From positions 1-64,000 of the forward strand of contig JBHEKY010000013.1 of assembly GCA_041859095.1 (NCBI GenBank): DNA of 64,000 nt. The letters are read 5' to 3'. Shown in pieces: positions 42,917 to 51,869 of this stretch. This stretch comes from UBA1422 sp041859095. GTDB taxonomy: Bacteria; Bacillota; Clostridia; Peptostreptococcales; Anaerovoracaceae. Position 1 is the first letter of the stretch, and each line of letters starts with the position of its first letter. The position numbers were made by a program, and so were the translations under genes. The notes under the pieces are model-generated. The model made no database searches. It was given only the letters and a program-made list of their open reading frames with translations, and was not told where the DNA came from.

Positions 42917-43972
42917 ATGACAACAGTTTTAGTGACAGGAGGAGCAGGATTCATCGGTAGCAATTATGTTAAGCTAATGCTCAGAAATCATCCGGAATAC
43001 AACATTATTAATCTGGATGATTTAACTTATGCTGGCAATCTTGAGAATCTCAAGGATATCGATGCACTATCCAACTATACATTTATCAAAGCGGATATTC
43101 GAGATCGGCAGGCAATGGATCAGCTTTTTAAAACGCATAACATTGACATGGTTGTCAATTTTGCCGCAGAATCCCATGTGGATAGAAGCATCGAAGAACC
43201 GGAAGTCTTCTTGACAACAAACATCATCGGAACTCAAGTTTTATTGGATACGGCCAAGATGCATTGGAAAGTGAGTCCAAGTGATAAATACAGTAAAGAA
43301 TTCAAACCAGGCGTCAAATTTCTCCAAGTCTCAACGGATGAAGTATATGGAGCATTAGGAGCTACAGGTATGTTTGTCGAGACAATGCCACTACTACCAA
43401 ATAGCCCCTATTCTGCATCGAAAGCCAGTGCGGATATGATTGTAAGGTCATACAATGAGACATTTGGTATGCCTGTGAATATCACTCGATGCAGTAATAA
43501 TTATGGTCCATATCAATTCCCTGAGAAATTGATTCCTCTCATCATTAATAATTGTCTAAAAGATAAGGAACTCCCGGTCTATGGAGATGGAATGCAAATT
43601 AGAGATTGGCTTCATGTTTTTGACCATTGCGCAGCTATTGATAAAGTTCTCCATGAAGGCAGAGACGGTGAGATTTATAACATAGGTGGTAACAATGAAA
43701 AAGCCAATATTGAAATTGTTAAGATGATTATTCAGGCCTTAGGAAAATCTGAGAATTTGATTACATATGTAAAAGACCGACCAGGTCATGACAGAAGATA
43801 TGCTATCGATAATACAAAGATCACAACGGAACTTGGTTGGGAGCCTGCATATACATTTGAAGTAGGGATGAATGAAACAATCCAGTGGTATTTAGACAAC
43901 ACGTTCTGGATTGAAAATATCGCTTCGGGAGATTATGTGAATTATTATAATAAAATGTATTCAGGAGTATAA
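42917..43972 (+). CDS. rmlB: dTDP-glucose 4,6-dehydratase
   Basis: 351 aa from the ATG at 42917; the GAGAGGA between the two in-frame ATGs is its RBS. The SDR signature VLVTGGAGFIGSNYV, the FAAESHVDRSI motif, STDEVYG and the catalytic YSASKASADMIV are all RmlB-specific. It makes dTDP-4-keto-6-deoxyglucose. No rmlC or rmlD follows, so here the product probably goes to the DegT aminotransferase and not to dTDP-rhamnose, unless the other genes are elsewhere. Composition from here on becomes less A+T-rich. Confidence 0.96.
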   Translation: MTTVLVTGGAGFIGSNYVKLMLRNHPEYNIINLDDLTYAGNLENLKDIDALSNYTFIKADIRDRQAMDQLFKTHNIDMVVNFAAESHVDRSIEEPEVFLTTNIIGTQVLLDTAKMHWKVSPSDKYSKEFKPGVKFLQVSTDEVYGALGATGMFVETMPLLPNSPYSASKASADMIVRSYNETFGMPVNITRCSNNYGPYQFPEKLIPLIINNCLKDKELPVYGDGMQIRDWLHVFDHCAAIDKVLHEGRDGEIYNIGGNNEKANIEIVKMIIQALGKSENLITYVKDRPGHDRRYAIDNTKITTELGWEPAYTFEVGMNETIQWYLDNTFWIENIASGDYVNYYNKMYSGV

Positions 43973-43977
43973 ATCAC

Positions 43978-44970
43978 ATGACAATCCTACTTACCGGTGG
44001 AACCGGTTACATCGGAAGCCATACAGCGGCTACATTGATTGAAGCTGGATATGACGTTATTCTATTGGATAACCTATCCAATTCAACCATAGATGTGGTC
44101 AAAAAGCTTGAGACATTAGTTGGGAAAGAAGTCCCATTTATTCTTGGTGATATACGGAATCCTGGCGACATCGAAATGGCTTTTATGGAAAGTGACATTG
44201 ATTGCGTGATTCACTTTGCAGGCCTAAAGGCGGTGGGGGAATCAGTTAAGATGCCGGATTTGTATTATTCCAATAACGTGGGTGGCACAAACAATCTGAT
44301 GAAAGCGATGGCACGTCATGATGTGATGAAAATGGTTTTGAGTTCTTCTGCAACTGTATACGGGAATCCGGAGAGCAGCCCAATCAAAGAGGATTCTCCC
44401 CTGAGACCAACCAATCCGTACGGCAAAACCAAATTAGCCATTGAGCGGATGCTCCAGGATGTGGCACAACAAGATCCTTCTTGGCAAATTACTTTGCTTC
44501 GATATTTTAATCCCGTAGGGGCACATCAAAGCGGTCTTCTCGGTGAAAACCCCAAAGGGATTCCCAATAATCTGATGCCATACATCCAACAGGTGGCGGC
44601 GGGACAACGGGAGTGTCTGAACGTTTTTGGAAACGACTATCCAACACCGGATGGCACAGGCGTTAGAGATTATATCCATGTTTGCGATTTAGCGGAAGGC
44701 CATCTGGCCGCATTAAAGCATTTAAAGCCCGGCATACAAATCTACAATCTTGGCACCGGCAAAGGAGCCAGCGTGCTGGAAGTTGCCCACACCTTCGAGA
44801 AGGTCAATGGGATTAGAATCCCCACAGAATTCTCAAAAAGACGGGAAGGTGATGTTCCCATCTATTTTGCAGCAACCGACAAAGCTAGAGAAGAATTGGG
44901 TTGGCAATCCACCCGAACATTAGAGGATATGTGTAAGGATGCGTGGAACTTTTATAGGAAACTAGGATGA
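43978..44970 (+). CDS. galE: UDP-glucose 4-epimerase
   Basis: 330 aa. ILLTGGTGYIGSHTAATLIEAG, FAGLKAVGES, SSSATVYGN and the catalytic NPYGKTKLAIE are GalE hallmarks. RYFNPVGAH and the GIPNNLMPYIQQVA segment also match. It interconverts UDP-glucose and UDP-galactose (or the GlcNAc/GalNAc pair) and would supply a hexose for the repeat unit. It is five bases from rmlB and is the last sugar gene. Confidence 0.96.
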   Translation: MTILLTGGTGYIGSHTAATLIEAGYDVILLDNLSNSTIDVVKKLETLVGKEVPFILGDIRNPGDIEMAFMESDIDCVIHFAGLKAVGESVKMPDLYYSNNVGGTNNLMKAMARHDVMKMVLSSSATVYGNPESSPIKEDSPLRPTNPYGKTKLAIERMLQDVAQQDPSWQITLLRYFNPVGAHQSGLLGENPKGIPNNLMPYIQQVAAGQRECLNVFGNDYPTPDGTGVRDYIHVCDLAEGHLAALKHLKPGIQIYNLGTGKGASVLEVAHTFEKVNGIRIPTEFSKRREGDVPIYFAATDKAREELGWQSTRTLEDMCKDAWNFYRKLG

Positions 44971-45000
44971 ACGATTGAACCCTACAGAGAGGAGACCAAA

Positions 45001-46089
45001 GTGAATCAACTGGACCAAGGATTACTTCACAAACGCGATTTTATCATCAAAGCGCTTTACTTCGGGCTGTGGGCAGGAATGGCATTTTTGTTGTTGTTTT
45101 ATGCCTTACCTCTGGTGACGCCTTTTATCTTTGCCTTTCTATTTGCCTTTGTTGTACGCCGGCTGGCAGTCAGAACGCGGAACAAAATCCGCCTTCCCCT
45201 GAGGCTGATTTGTGCGGTATATGTGTTTGTGTTTTACTGTACAATTGGGGTTTTGCTCTCGTTCCTGGGCATTGGAGCGGTGGCGAAACTGGCCGAGTTT
45301 GTTGGTAACATACCCGATTTATATGACAGCCTCATTCAGCCACTGCTGAACAATATTTTTGAGAGCGTACGCAAAACAGTTCTTTTAATGGATCCGTCTA
45401 TTGCCGATAGTTTGACTGGACTTTACGATCAATTACTGACATCGGTTGGATCAATGCTTGGCGATTTTTCCGGATGGATGCTATCGATTATTTCTAACCT
45501 GGTTGCTTCCGTACCTGTACTGGCAATCAAGATTCTATTGATGATTATTGCCACGTTCTTCGCAGCCATGGACTTTGATAAGTTTACCAATTATGTGAGC
45601 AGACAGATTTCTCCGGAACAAAAAATTCTGCTAATGCATATTCGCGATTATTTAACCGGTACCGTGCTTCGGGTCCTTCGGGCGTACGGAATCATTATGA
45701 GTATAACCGCAATCGAGCTTTCCATCGGGCTGACCATCATTGGCATTAATAATTCAGTGCTGGTTGCCCTGAGCATCGCCATATTTGATATCCTTCCAGT
45801 GTTTGGAACAGGTGGTATTATGATTCCTTGGGCCATTATCACACTGGTTTTAGGGGACTTCAGGATGGGGATTTCCATCTTAGGGATATACCTTGTTGTA
45901 ACTGTTGTCCGAAATATCATTGAACCTAAGATTGTAGGGCCTCAACTTGGGCTGCATCCTCTGGTCACATTGATGAGCCTATTTGTTGGTGCACAGCTGT
46001 TTGGGGTACTTGGACTGTTTGGATTCCCCATCGGTCTTTCGTTGCTACTCTACTTAAACAACAAAGGCTTCATCCACATATTCAAATAA
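45001..46089 (+). CDS. AI-2E family / YtvI-like membrane protein
   Basis: 362 aa from a GTG start with GAGGAG upstream. It has about seven to eight membrane helices in the PF01594 arrangement: two near the N terminus, a soluble segment (about 95-155), then a helix cluster containing the conserved IFDILPVFGTGGIMIPWAI and IEPKIVGPQLGLHPLVTL. Relatives include YtvI, a sporulation-associated membrane protein, and permeases of unknown cargo. It lies 30 bases after galE and could be cotranscribed, but its function in polysaccharide export is not implied by the family. Confidence 0.85.
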   Translation: MNQLDQGLLHKRDFIIKALYFGLWAGMAFLLLFYALPLVTPFIFAFLFAFVVRRLAVRTRNKIRLPLRLICAVYVFVFYCTIGVLLSFLGIGAVAKLAEFVGNIPDLYDSLIQPLLNNIFESVRKTVLLMDPSIADSLTGLYDQLLTSVGSMLGDFSGWMLSIISNLVASVPVLAIKILLMIIATFFAAMDFDKFTNYVSRQISPEQKILLMHIRDYLTGTVLRVLRAYGIIMSITAIELSIGLTIIGINNSVLVALSIAIFDILPVFGTGGIMIPWAIITLVLGDFRMGISILGIYLVVTVVRNIIEPKIVGPQLGLHPLVTLMSLFVGAQLFGVLGLFGFPIGLSLLLYLNNKGFIHIFK

Positions 46090-46153
46090 CATTTTGACCC
46101 GGTCATCACCATGCTGTTTGTGGGTCGAATTGCCCAAATCAAAGCATAAAACC

Positions 46154-46182
46154 TTGACCATTCCCCATTTATCAACTATAAT
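46154..46182 (+). promoter_or_regulatory. Promoter of valS
   Basis: TTGACC (46154-46159), a 17-base spacer and TATAAT (46177-46182). The start of transcription near 46189 precedes the T-box leader. Confidence 0.85.
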
Positions 46183-46188
46183 ACATTG

Positions 46189-46421
46189 AAACAGTTTTTT
46201 ATATGGGCAGTGAGGAAGAGGAGTAGGACAATAGGCCTCAACAGAGAATGGAACCCGGGGTTTCCCGGCTGGAAGGTTCCTGAGAAACGCGTTGACTGAA
46301 GGTCGCTTCTGAGCCTGACTAGAAATGAGTGCTGCGGGTTTTCCCGCAGAATAAAGGTGGTACCGCGGAACTTTATCCGTCCTTTAGTTTTTGCCTGACG
46401 GCGACAAGGGGCGGATTTTTT
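46189..46421 (+). promoter_or_regulatory. T-box riboswitch, valyl-tRNA type, upstream of valS
   Basis: The 375-base gap before valS holds a T-box leader. The invariant core AAAGGTGGTACCGCGG lies at 46353-46368; the bulge in it pairs with the NCCA end of uncharged tRNA. Upstream is a long stem I region (about 46200-46320), with a likely specifier GTC (valine) at 46302-46304 in the context GAAGGTCGC. A competing terminator follows at 46375-46421. Uncharged tRNA-Val would stabilise the antiterminator and allow valS expression. The specifier position is the least certain part. Confidence 0.93.
46375..46421 (+). terminator. T-box-controlled terminator before valS
   Basis: ATCCGTCCTT pairs with AAGGGGCGGAT across a 25-base loop, with one bulged G, and is followed by a T run. 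It is the OFF structure of the leader. Confidence 0.8.
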
Positions 46422-46464
46422 ATACCAGACCCCGGAAATATGAAACCCAAAAGGAGAATGCAAG

Positions 46465-49149
46465 ATGAAAAAGAACTTGGCCAAAACCTACAACCCCAAA
46501 GAATTCGAAGATCGCATCTATGCCGAGTGGGAAGCAAGTGGCGCGTTCATTGCAGAAAGGAATCCAAATAAGAAACCTTTTACCATTGTAATGCCTCCGC
46601 CGAATATTACAGGGCAGCTTCACATGGGCCATGCACTGGACCAGACCATGCAGGATGTCCTGACGCGTTGGAAGCGGATGCAAGGGTTTTCCGCCTTGTG
46701 GCTTCCGGGAAGCGACCATGCCAGCATTGCCACTGAAGTAAAAGTAGTTGAAAAACTTCGAAACGATGAGGGACTAGAAAAAGAAGACATCGGTAGAGAA
46801 CAGTTCTTGGAACGTGCATGGGCCTGGAAAAAGATATACGGCGGCAAAATTACTGAACAATGCCGTAAACTGGGGGATTCTTGTGACTGGTCCCGGGAGC
46901 GGTTTACCATGGATGAAGGCTGCAACAAAGCAGTCACTGAATTCTTTGTGAGGCTGTACGAGAAGGGTCTGATTTATCGTGGTAACCGGTTAATCAACTG
47001 GTGTCCCACCTGCGGAACCTCACTTTCCGATGCGGAAGTGGACCATCAGGATAAAACCGGAAAGTACTGGTACTTTAGATATCCCGCAAAAGACGGGGGA
47101 GAAGGCATTGTGGTTGCCACCTCAAGACCGGAAACCATGTTTGGCGATGTGGCCATTGCTGTACACCCAGATGACAAGCGATATAAGGACATGATTGGCA
47201 AAACCGTTATCCTGCCTTTGGACGGACGGGAAATCCCTATCATTGCAGACAATTATCCGGATCCCGAAAAGGGCACCGGCGCGGTGAAGATTACCCCGGC
47301 ACATGACCAGAACGACTTTGAAGTCGGCGAACGTCATGACCTGGAGCGGCCGTCATGCATTGACAAGGACGCAAAGATGAACAGTCTGGCTGGCAAATAT
47401 GCCGGCATGGACCGTTTTGAATGCCGCAAAGCTTGGGTCGCCGATTTAGACGCCGCAGGTTATTTGGTCAAAACCGAAGACAAAGAAATTCCCATTGGAG
47501 AATGCTACCGTTGCACCACCGTTGTGGAACCCATGCTGTCGGACCAGTGGTTCGTCGCCATGGAAGGACTGGCCAAGCCGGCCATCGAGGCCGCCAAAAA
47601 CGGCACCCTTGAGCATGTACCTGACCGTTTTGAAAAAATATACCTTCACTGGTTGGAGAATATTAGGGATTGGTGTATTTCAAGGCAGCTGTGGTGGGGC
47701 CACAGAATTCCGGCATACTACTGCGATGACTGTAGTGAAATCACCGTAGCGCGCGCATATCCGGATAAGTGTGCCAAATGCGGCAGCACAAACATCCGCC
47801 AGGACGAAGACGTATTGGACACCTGGTTCAGTTCTGGCTTGTGGCCGTTCAGCACACTGGGCTGGCCCGAGGAAACTGAAGATATGAAGTATTTTTATCC
47901 TACTGACGTACTGGTCACCGGATATGACATCATCTTCTTCTGGGTTGTTCGTATGGTCTTTTCCGCACTGGAAGTTACAGACCAACCACCGTTCCATCAT
48001 GTGTTCGTACATGGGCTGGTCCGGGATGCCCAGGGACGTAAAATGAGCAAATCTCTTGGCAACGGCATTGATCCGTTGGATGTGATTGAACATATGGGCG
48101 CGGATGCCCTTCGGTTTATGCTGATGACTGGCATTTCTCCCGGAAACGACATGCGTTTCCAGGAAGAACGGCTGGAATCTGCTCGTAATTTTGCCAACAA
48201 GCTTTGGAATGCTTCACGGTTTGTGATTATGAACCTGGGCGGAGAAAATGAGGATGGCACGATTACGGCTGAAATTGAAATTGAAACGGATCTGGGCAAG
48301 TTGAACTTGCGAGAAGAAGATCGTTGGATCCTATCTCGAATCAATCAGGCAGCCCAAAGCGTCACTGCAGCTATGGACAAGTACGAACTTGGTCTGGCGG
48401 GTCAGCGGATTTATGAAACCATTTGGAATGAGTATTGCGACTGGTATATCGAAATCGTCAAAAGCCGTCTTTATGGAGAGGATGAGGAAGACAAGAAAGT
48501 TGCTGTCAGCGTACTGGTTGCAGGTCTCAAGGACCTGATCAAAATGCTGCATCCGTTCATGCCTTTTATCACAGAGGAAATTTGGAGCTATCTGCCCAAA
48601 ACGGACGGATTCCTAATGAAAGCCGAATGGCCCGTATATCGTGAAGAACGAGACTTCCCATTGGAAACCGAGACCCTTGAAATAGCCATGGCTGCCATCA
48701 AGGCCATAAGGACCATCCGGTTGGAAGCCGAGGCGGCTCCCAGCAAAAAATTATCTGCGATTATCTTGGCAGAAACAGGATCGGAAGCAGCGCTTCATGC
48801 AGGCACCAGATATATTCAAAAGTTGGCCAACATCACAGATATCACTTTTATTAATGAGAAAGCTGATTTGCCGGAAGATGTGATGTCCGCAGTCATCGAA
48901 GGCGCTGAACTGTTTATTCCCTCCGACGAATTGTTGGATTACGATCTAGAGCAGGCCCGCCTCCGCAAGGAACAAGAAAAACTGCAACAGGAAGTTTCAC
49001 GAGTCAAAGGCAAGCTTAACAACGCAGGCTTTGTTGCCAAAGCGCCGGCTAAGGTCATTGATGAAGAAAAAGAAAAAATGGCGAAATATGAGGACATGCT
49101 GTCCAAAGTCTCCGAAAGACTGGCAGCAGTGGAGAAAAAACTTGGATAA
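46465..49149 (+). CDS. valS: Valyl-tRNA synthetase
   Basis: 894 aa, the usual length. Class I motifs are present: the HIGH-type HMGH in PPPNITGQLHMGHAL (about residue 52) and KMSKS in GRKMSKSLGNGIDPLDVI (about 528). The editing domain carries TSRPETMFGDVAIAV. The C terminus is a coiled-coil tRNA-binding arm (LRKEQEKLQQEVSRVKGKL), as in bacterial ValRS. AAGGAGAATG precedes the start at a good distance. Its stop overlaps the start of folC. Confidence 0.98.
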   Translation: MKKNLAKTYNPKEFEDRIYAEWEASGAFIAERNPNKKPFTIVMPPPNITGQLHMGHALDQTMQDVLTRWKRMQGFSALWLPGSDHASIATEVKVVEKLRNDEGLEKEDIGREQFLERAWAWKKIYGGKITEQCRKLGDSCDWSRERFTMDEGCNKAVTEFFVRLYEKGLIYRGNRLINWCPTCGTSLSDAEVDHQDKTGKYWYFRYPAKDGGEGIVVATSRPETMFGDVAIAVHPDDKRYKDMIGKTVILPLDGREIPIIADNYPDPEKGTGAVKITPAHDQNDFEVGERHDLERPSCIDKDAKMNSLAGKYAGMDRFECRKAWVADLDAAGYLVKTEDKEIPIGECYRCTTVVEPMLSDQWFVAMEGLAKPAIEAAKNGTLEHVPDRFEKIYLHWLENIRDWCISRQLWWGHRIPAYYCDDCSEITVARAYPDKCAKCGSTNIRQDEDVLDTWFSSGLWPFSTLGWPEETEDMKYFYPTDVLVTGYDIIFFWVVRMVFSALEVTDQPPFHHVFVHGLVRDAQGRKMSKSLGNGIDPLDVIEHMGADALRFMLMTGISPGNDMRFQEERLESARNFANKLWNASRFVIMNLGGENEDGTITAEIEIETDLGKLNLREEDRWILSRINQAAQSVTAAMDKYELGLAGQRIYETIWNEYCDWYIEIVKSRLYGEDEEDKKVAVSVLVAGLKDLIKMLHPFMPFITEEIWSYLPKTDGFLMKAEWPVYREERDFPLETETLEIAMAAIKAIRTIRLEAEAAPSKKLSAIILAETGSEAALHAGTRYIQKLANITDITFINEKADLPEDVMSAVIEGAELFIPSDELLDYDLEQARLRKEQEKLQQEVSRVKGKLNNAGFVAKAPAKVIDEEKEKMAKYEDMLSKVSERLAAVEKKLG

Positions 49150-50488
49150 CATATTTGAAAACCCAATCCGACGAATCGAAGCCTATCAACGTTTCGGCAG
49201 TATTTTAGGGCTTTCCCGGATGGGTCGACTCATGGAAGGCTTGGGGAATCCCCAGGACAAACTGCAATATATCCATGTAGCCGGCACCAACGGGAAGGGC
49301 TCGGTTTGTAGATACCTTTATGAGGTCCTATTGGCATCCGGTTATTCCGTTGGCTTATATACCTCTCCTTTTCTTGAGGATTTCCGAGAGCGAATCGAAC
49401 TGGACCATCAGATGATTCCAATGGAAGCATTGACCAGAGTAACAGACCTCGTCATTTTCGAAGCGGAAAGGATGGTAGAAGAGGGTTTTGATTCTCCCAC
49501 GGAGTTTGAGATTGTTACCGCCATTGCCTTTGTATACTTTGCAGAAACAATGCCTGATTTTGTGATTCTTGAAGTGGGATTGGGCGGCAAAGGAGATTCC
49601 ACGAACATCATAAAATCTTCTTTGGTCAGTATTATCACGTCCATCGGCCATGACCATATGGACCGGTTAGGGAACACCCTGACAGCCATCGCTGCCGAGA
49701 AGGCAGGCATCATCAAATCCGGTGTACCTGTGGTCATGCAAGTCGAAGACCAGGAAGCTGCACGAGTGATTGCTCGGGTGGCATATGAAAAGAAAAGCCC
49801 GGTGATAGATGCCGGAAAACTGAAACCAGTTGGGGTTATGATAACCCTTTCGGGAACCCGCTTTGAACTGGATATCGAGGGGGTGCGTTATCGCGATGTG
49901 GAGATTTCTATGGCAGGTGAGCATCAAGTGAAGAATGCGACTACAGCCCTTGCAGCTATTGAATTATTGCGCAAATCTAGTATAATAAAGATAAATCAAG
50001 AAGGGTTGTGCAAAGGGATGAAAGCGGCGATAATGAAAGGCCGTTTTGAGATACTAGGCAGCAACCCCTGTTTCATCTTAGACGGAGCCCATAACCGAGA
50101 AGGCGTTGAAGCTCTGATTCATGCTGTGGACAGACATTTTTTTGGCAAAAAAATTCTTTATGTGGTTGGTATTTTGGCGGACAAAGAAGTGGATCAAATG
50201 GTAAACTGTATGGCCGCATATGCTGCCGGATCAGGGTTCTTCATTGCCACTGAACCAAACAGCCCCCGGAAACTTTCGTCTGCGACCTTGTGTGCGGCGT
50301 TTCGGGCAAGAGGATGTGAATGCATTGATGAGCCAAAGCCCATGAATGCATTGGCGAAGGCTCGCAAAATGGCACTCGATTACGATGCCATCTTGTTCAC
50401 AGGCTCACTCTATATGATCGGGGAAATCAGGAAGGTGCTACATGAAATCGATAATGACAACATCAACAACTGCGACAGCAACAATTAA
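49142..50488 (+). CDS. folC: Folylpolyglutamate / dihydrofolate synthase
   Basis: 448 aa from a TTG at 49142, overlapping the valS stop by eight bases and preceded by GTGGAG. The earlier in-frame ATG at 49031 lies within valS and would add non-homologous residues. The Mur-ligase fold is clear: IHVAGTNGKGSVCRYL as P-loop, the LYTSPFLEDFRERI folate loop, GLGGKGDSTN, ILDGAHNREGVEAL. It adds glutamates to folates, which matters for the one-carbon enzymes at 11-15 kb. valS-folC adjacency is common in Firmicutes. Confidence 0.95.
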   Translation: MDNIFENPIRRIEAYQRFGSILGLSRMGRLMEGLGNPQDKLQYIHVAGTNGKGSVCRYLYEVLLASGYSVGLYTSPFLEDFRERIELDHQMIPMEALTRVTDLVIFEAERMVEEGFDSPTEFEIVTAIAFVYFAETMPDFVILEVGLGGKGDSTNIIKSSLVSIITSIGHDHMDRLGNTLTAIAAEKAGIIKSGVPVVMQVEDQEAARVIARVAYEKKSPVIDAGKLKPVGVMITLSGTRFELDIEGVRYRDVEISMAGEHQVKNATTALAAIELLRKSSIIKINQEGLCKGMKAAIMKGRFEILGSNPCFILDGAHNREGVEALIHAVDRHFFGKKILYVVGILADKEVDQMVNCMAAYAAGSGFFIATEPNSPRKLSSATLCAAFRARGCECIDEPKPMNALAKARKMALDYDAILFTGSLYMIGEIRKVLHEIDNDNINNCDSNN

Positions 50489-51398
50489 ACCGCGCAAAAA
50501 GATTTTATTTTTTTACAATCCAACTTCAGGAAACGGATTATTCAAAAACAATCTTGACCTGATTGTTGAACGAATTCAGGGCAAAAAATATCAAGTCGTA
50601 CCGGTTCGTGCTGCCAAAGGCAAAACCATTGACCAGGCCTTTGCAGAGATGAGGCAGGAAGAATATAGTCGGATAATCGTCGCTGGTGGAGACGGCACCA
50701 TTAATATTTGTGTCAACTCCATGATTGAGCATCATATTGACTTGCCCATCGGCATCCTACCGGTTGGGACCGCCAACGACTTTGCTTATTACTTTGCCCT
50801 TCCAACTGAGGTCAATGCGGCGTTAGATCTGGCAATGGGCAAACACTTTACCTACGCAGATGTGGGCGTTTGCAACGGAAAACACTTTATCAACGTTACG
50901 GCACTGGGCAATGTGGTGGATGTTAGCCAGAAAACGGATCCAAACCTTAAGAACGCCCTGGGGATATTTTCCTATTACCTGATGAGCGTGTCTCAGATGG
51001 TCAATCTCAAACCCTTGTCTGTCAAGCTGATTACCCCTGATGAGACCTATGAAGAAAATATGTTTTTTATGGTTGTCATGAATGGCAAATCTGCTGGCGG
51101 ACTAAAAACACTATCACCTGACTCGGAAATCAATGATGGCAAAATGGATGTGATTCTGTTTCGAGAAACACCCATCATGAATGTTGTGCCTCTCATCATA
51201 GAATTCGCACAAGGCAAACACTTAATGAACAAACATGTACTTTCGTTTCAGACAAGCCATCTACGCATTGAATCCACGATGGAGATATCCACTGATGTAG
51301 ACGGTGAAAAAGGAGTTGGGTTGCCTCTGGAATTCTCGATTTTGCATAAGCGACTTCGAATTATTACGGCCGAAACCGGCATTGGAGAAGTAAAGTAA
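50442..51398 (+). CDS. Diacylglycerol kinase-family lipid kinase (YegS/DagK)
   Basis: 318 aa. The catalytic domain has FFYNPTSGNG, the nucleotide-binding GGDGTIN near residue 86, and GILPVGTANDFA. A C-terminal beta-rich domain typical of YegS/DgkB follows. It phosphorylates a membrane lipid, diacylglycerol being the usual substrate for recycling into phospholipid. A GGAAGGTG site precedes the ATG, which lies 47 bases inside the end of folC. The first 15 residues are Thr/Ser-rich and may not be conserved; the second ATG (50454) is an alternative start. Confidence 0.9.
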   Translation: MKSIMTTSTTATATIKPRKKILFFYNPTSGNGLFKNNLDLIVERIQGKKYQVVPVRAAKGKTIDQAFAEMRQEEYSRIIVAGGDGTINICVNSMIEHHIDLPIGILPVGTANDFAYYFALPTEVNAALDLAMGKHFTYADVGVCNGKHFINVTALGNVVDVSQKTDPNLKNALGIFSYYLMSVSQMVNLKPLSVKLITPDETYEENMFFMVVMNGKSAGGLKTLSPDSEINDGKMDVILFRETPIMNVVPLIIEFAQGKHLMNKHVLSFQTSHLRIESTMEISTDVDGEKGVGLPLEFSILHKRLRIITAETGIGEVK

Positions 51399-51868
51399 TG
51401 GAACAAAACAAACTTGCAGGGACGGATTTAATCCTGTCGATTGCCGGTGAAGATGAATATCAGCGTTTGATGTTGTTCTTTGCAGAAAACCACCTGGAAG
51501 TGGATGCGGAAGAGGCGGTACCAACGGATGTGATTCGTACCTGGAAAATCACTCCCAAAGGCAACGACAATCTTGTGGGTGCGATTGCCCTAGGATATCG
51601 ACAGGGAGAATATATTATTGACGGAATCGCAGTCGATGAAAACTATCGCAAGACAAAAATTGGCAAAACCCTTTTGGATGAAGCCATTGCTATGGTAAAA
51701 GAAAGAGGCGGTAAACGGATTTATCTGGTTGCCAGAGCTCCGGGATTTTTTCGGAAGTCCGGCTTTTCTACAATTCCAAGGGACGCGGCACCGATGTTTT
51801 TCGAATGCCTGACCTGCCCGCAATACGGCGTGGACTGTCACCCTGAAGTGATGCTTATGGAGGTATAA
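51398..51868 (+). CDS. GNAT-family N-acetyltransferase
   Basis: 156 aa. The acetyl-CoA motif is IAVDENYRKTKIGKTLLDEAI near residues 84-104, followed by IYLVARAPGFFRKSGF. The tail CLTCPQYGVDCHPEVM has three cysteines and could bind a metal, a feature I associate with ArgA-like GNATs of clostridia. The target is unknown. It directly follows the lipid kinase and is two bases before plsX, so it is part of the run. Confidence 0.83.
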   Translation: MEQNKLAGTDLILSIAGEDEYQRLMLFFAENHLEVDAEEAVPTDVIRTWKITPKGNDNLVGAIALGYRQGEYIIDGIAVDENYRKTKIGKTLLDEAIAMVKERGGKRIYLVARAPGFFRKSGFSTIPRDAAPMFFECLTCPQYGVDCHPEVMLMEV

Positions 51869-51869
51869 C

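Noticed and set aside
46090..46150. Possible terminator between the AI-2E-family gene and the valS promoter (GACCC / GGGTC)
   Set aside because: The arms are short, the loop is long and no T run follows.
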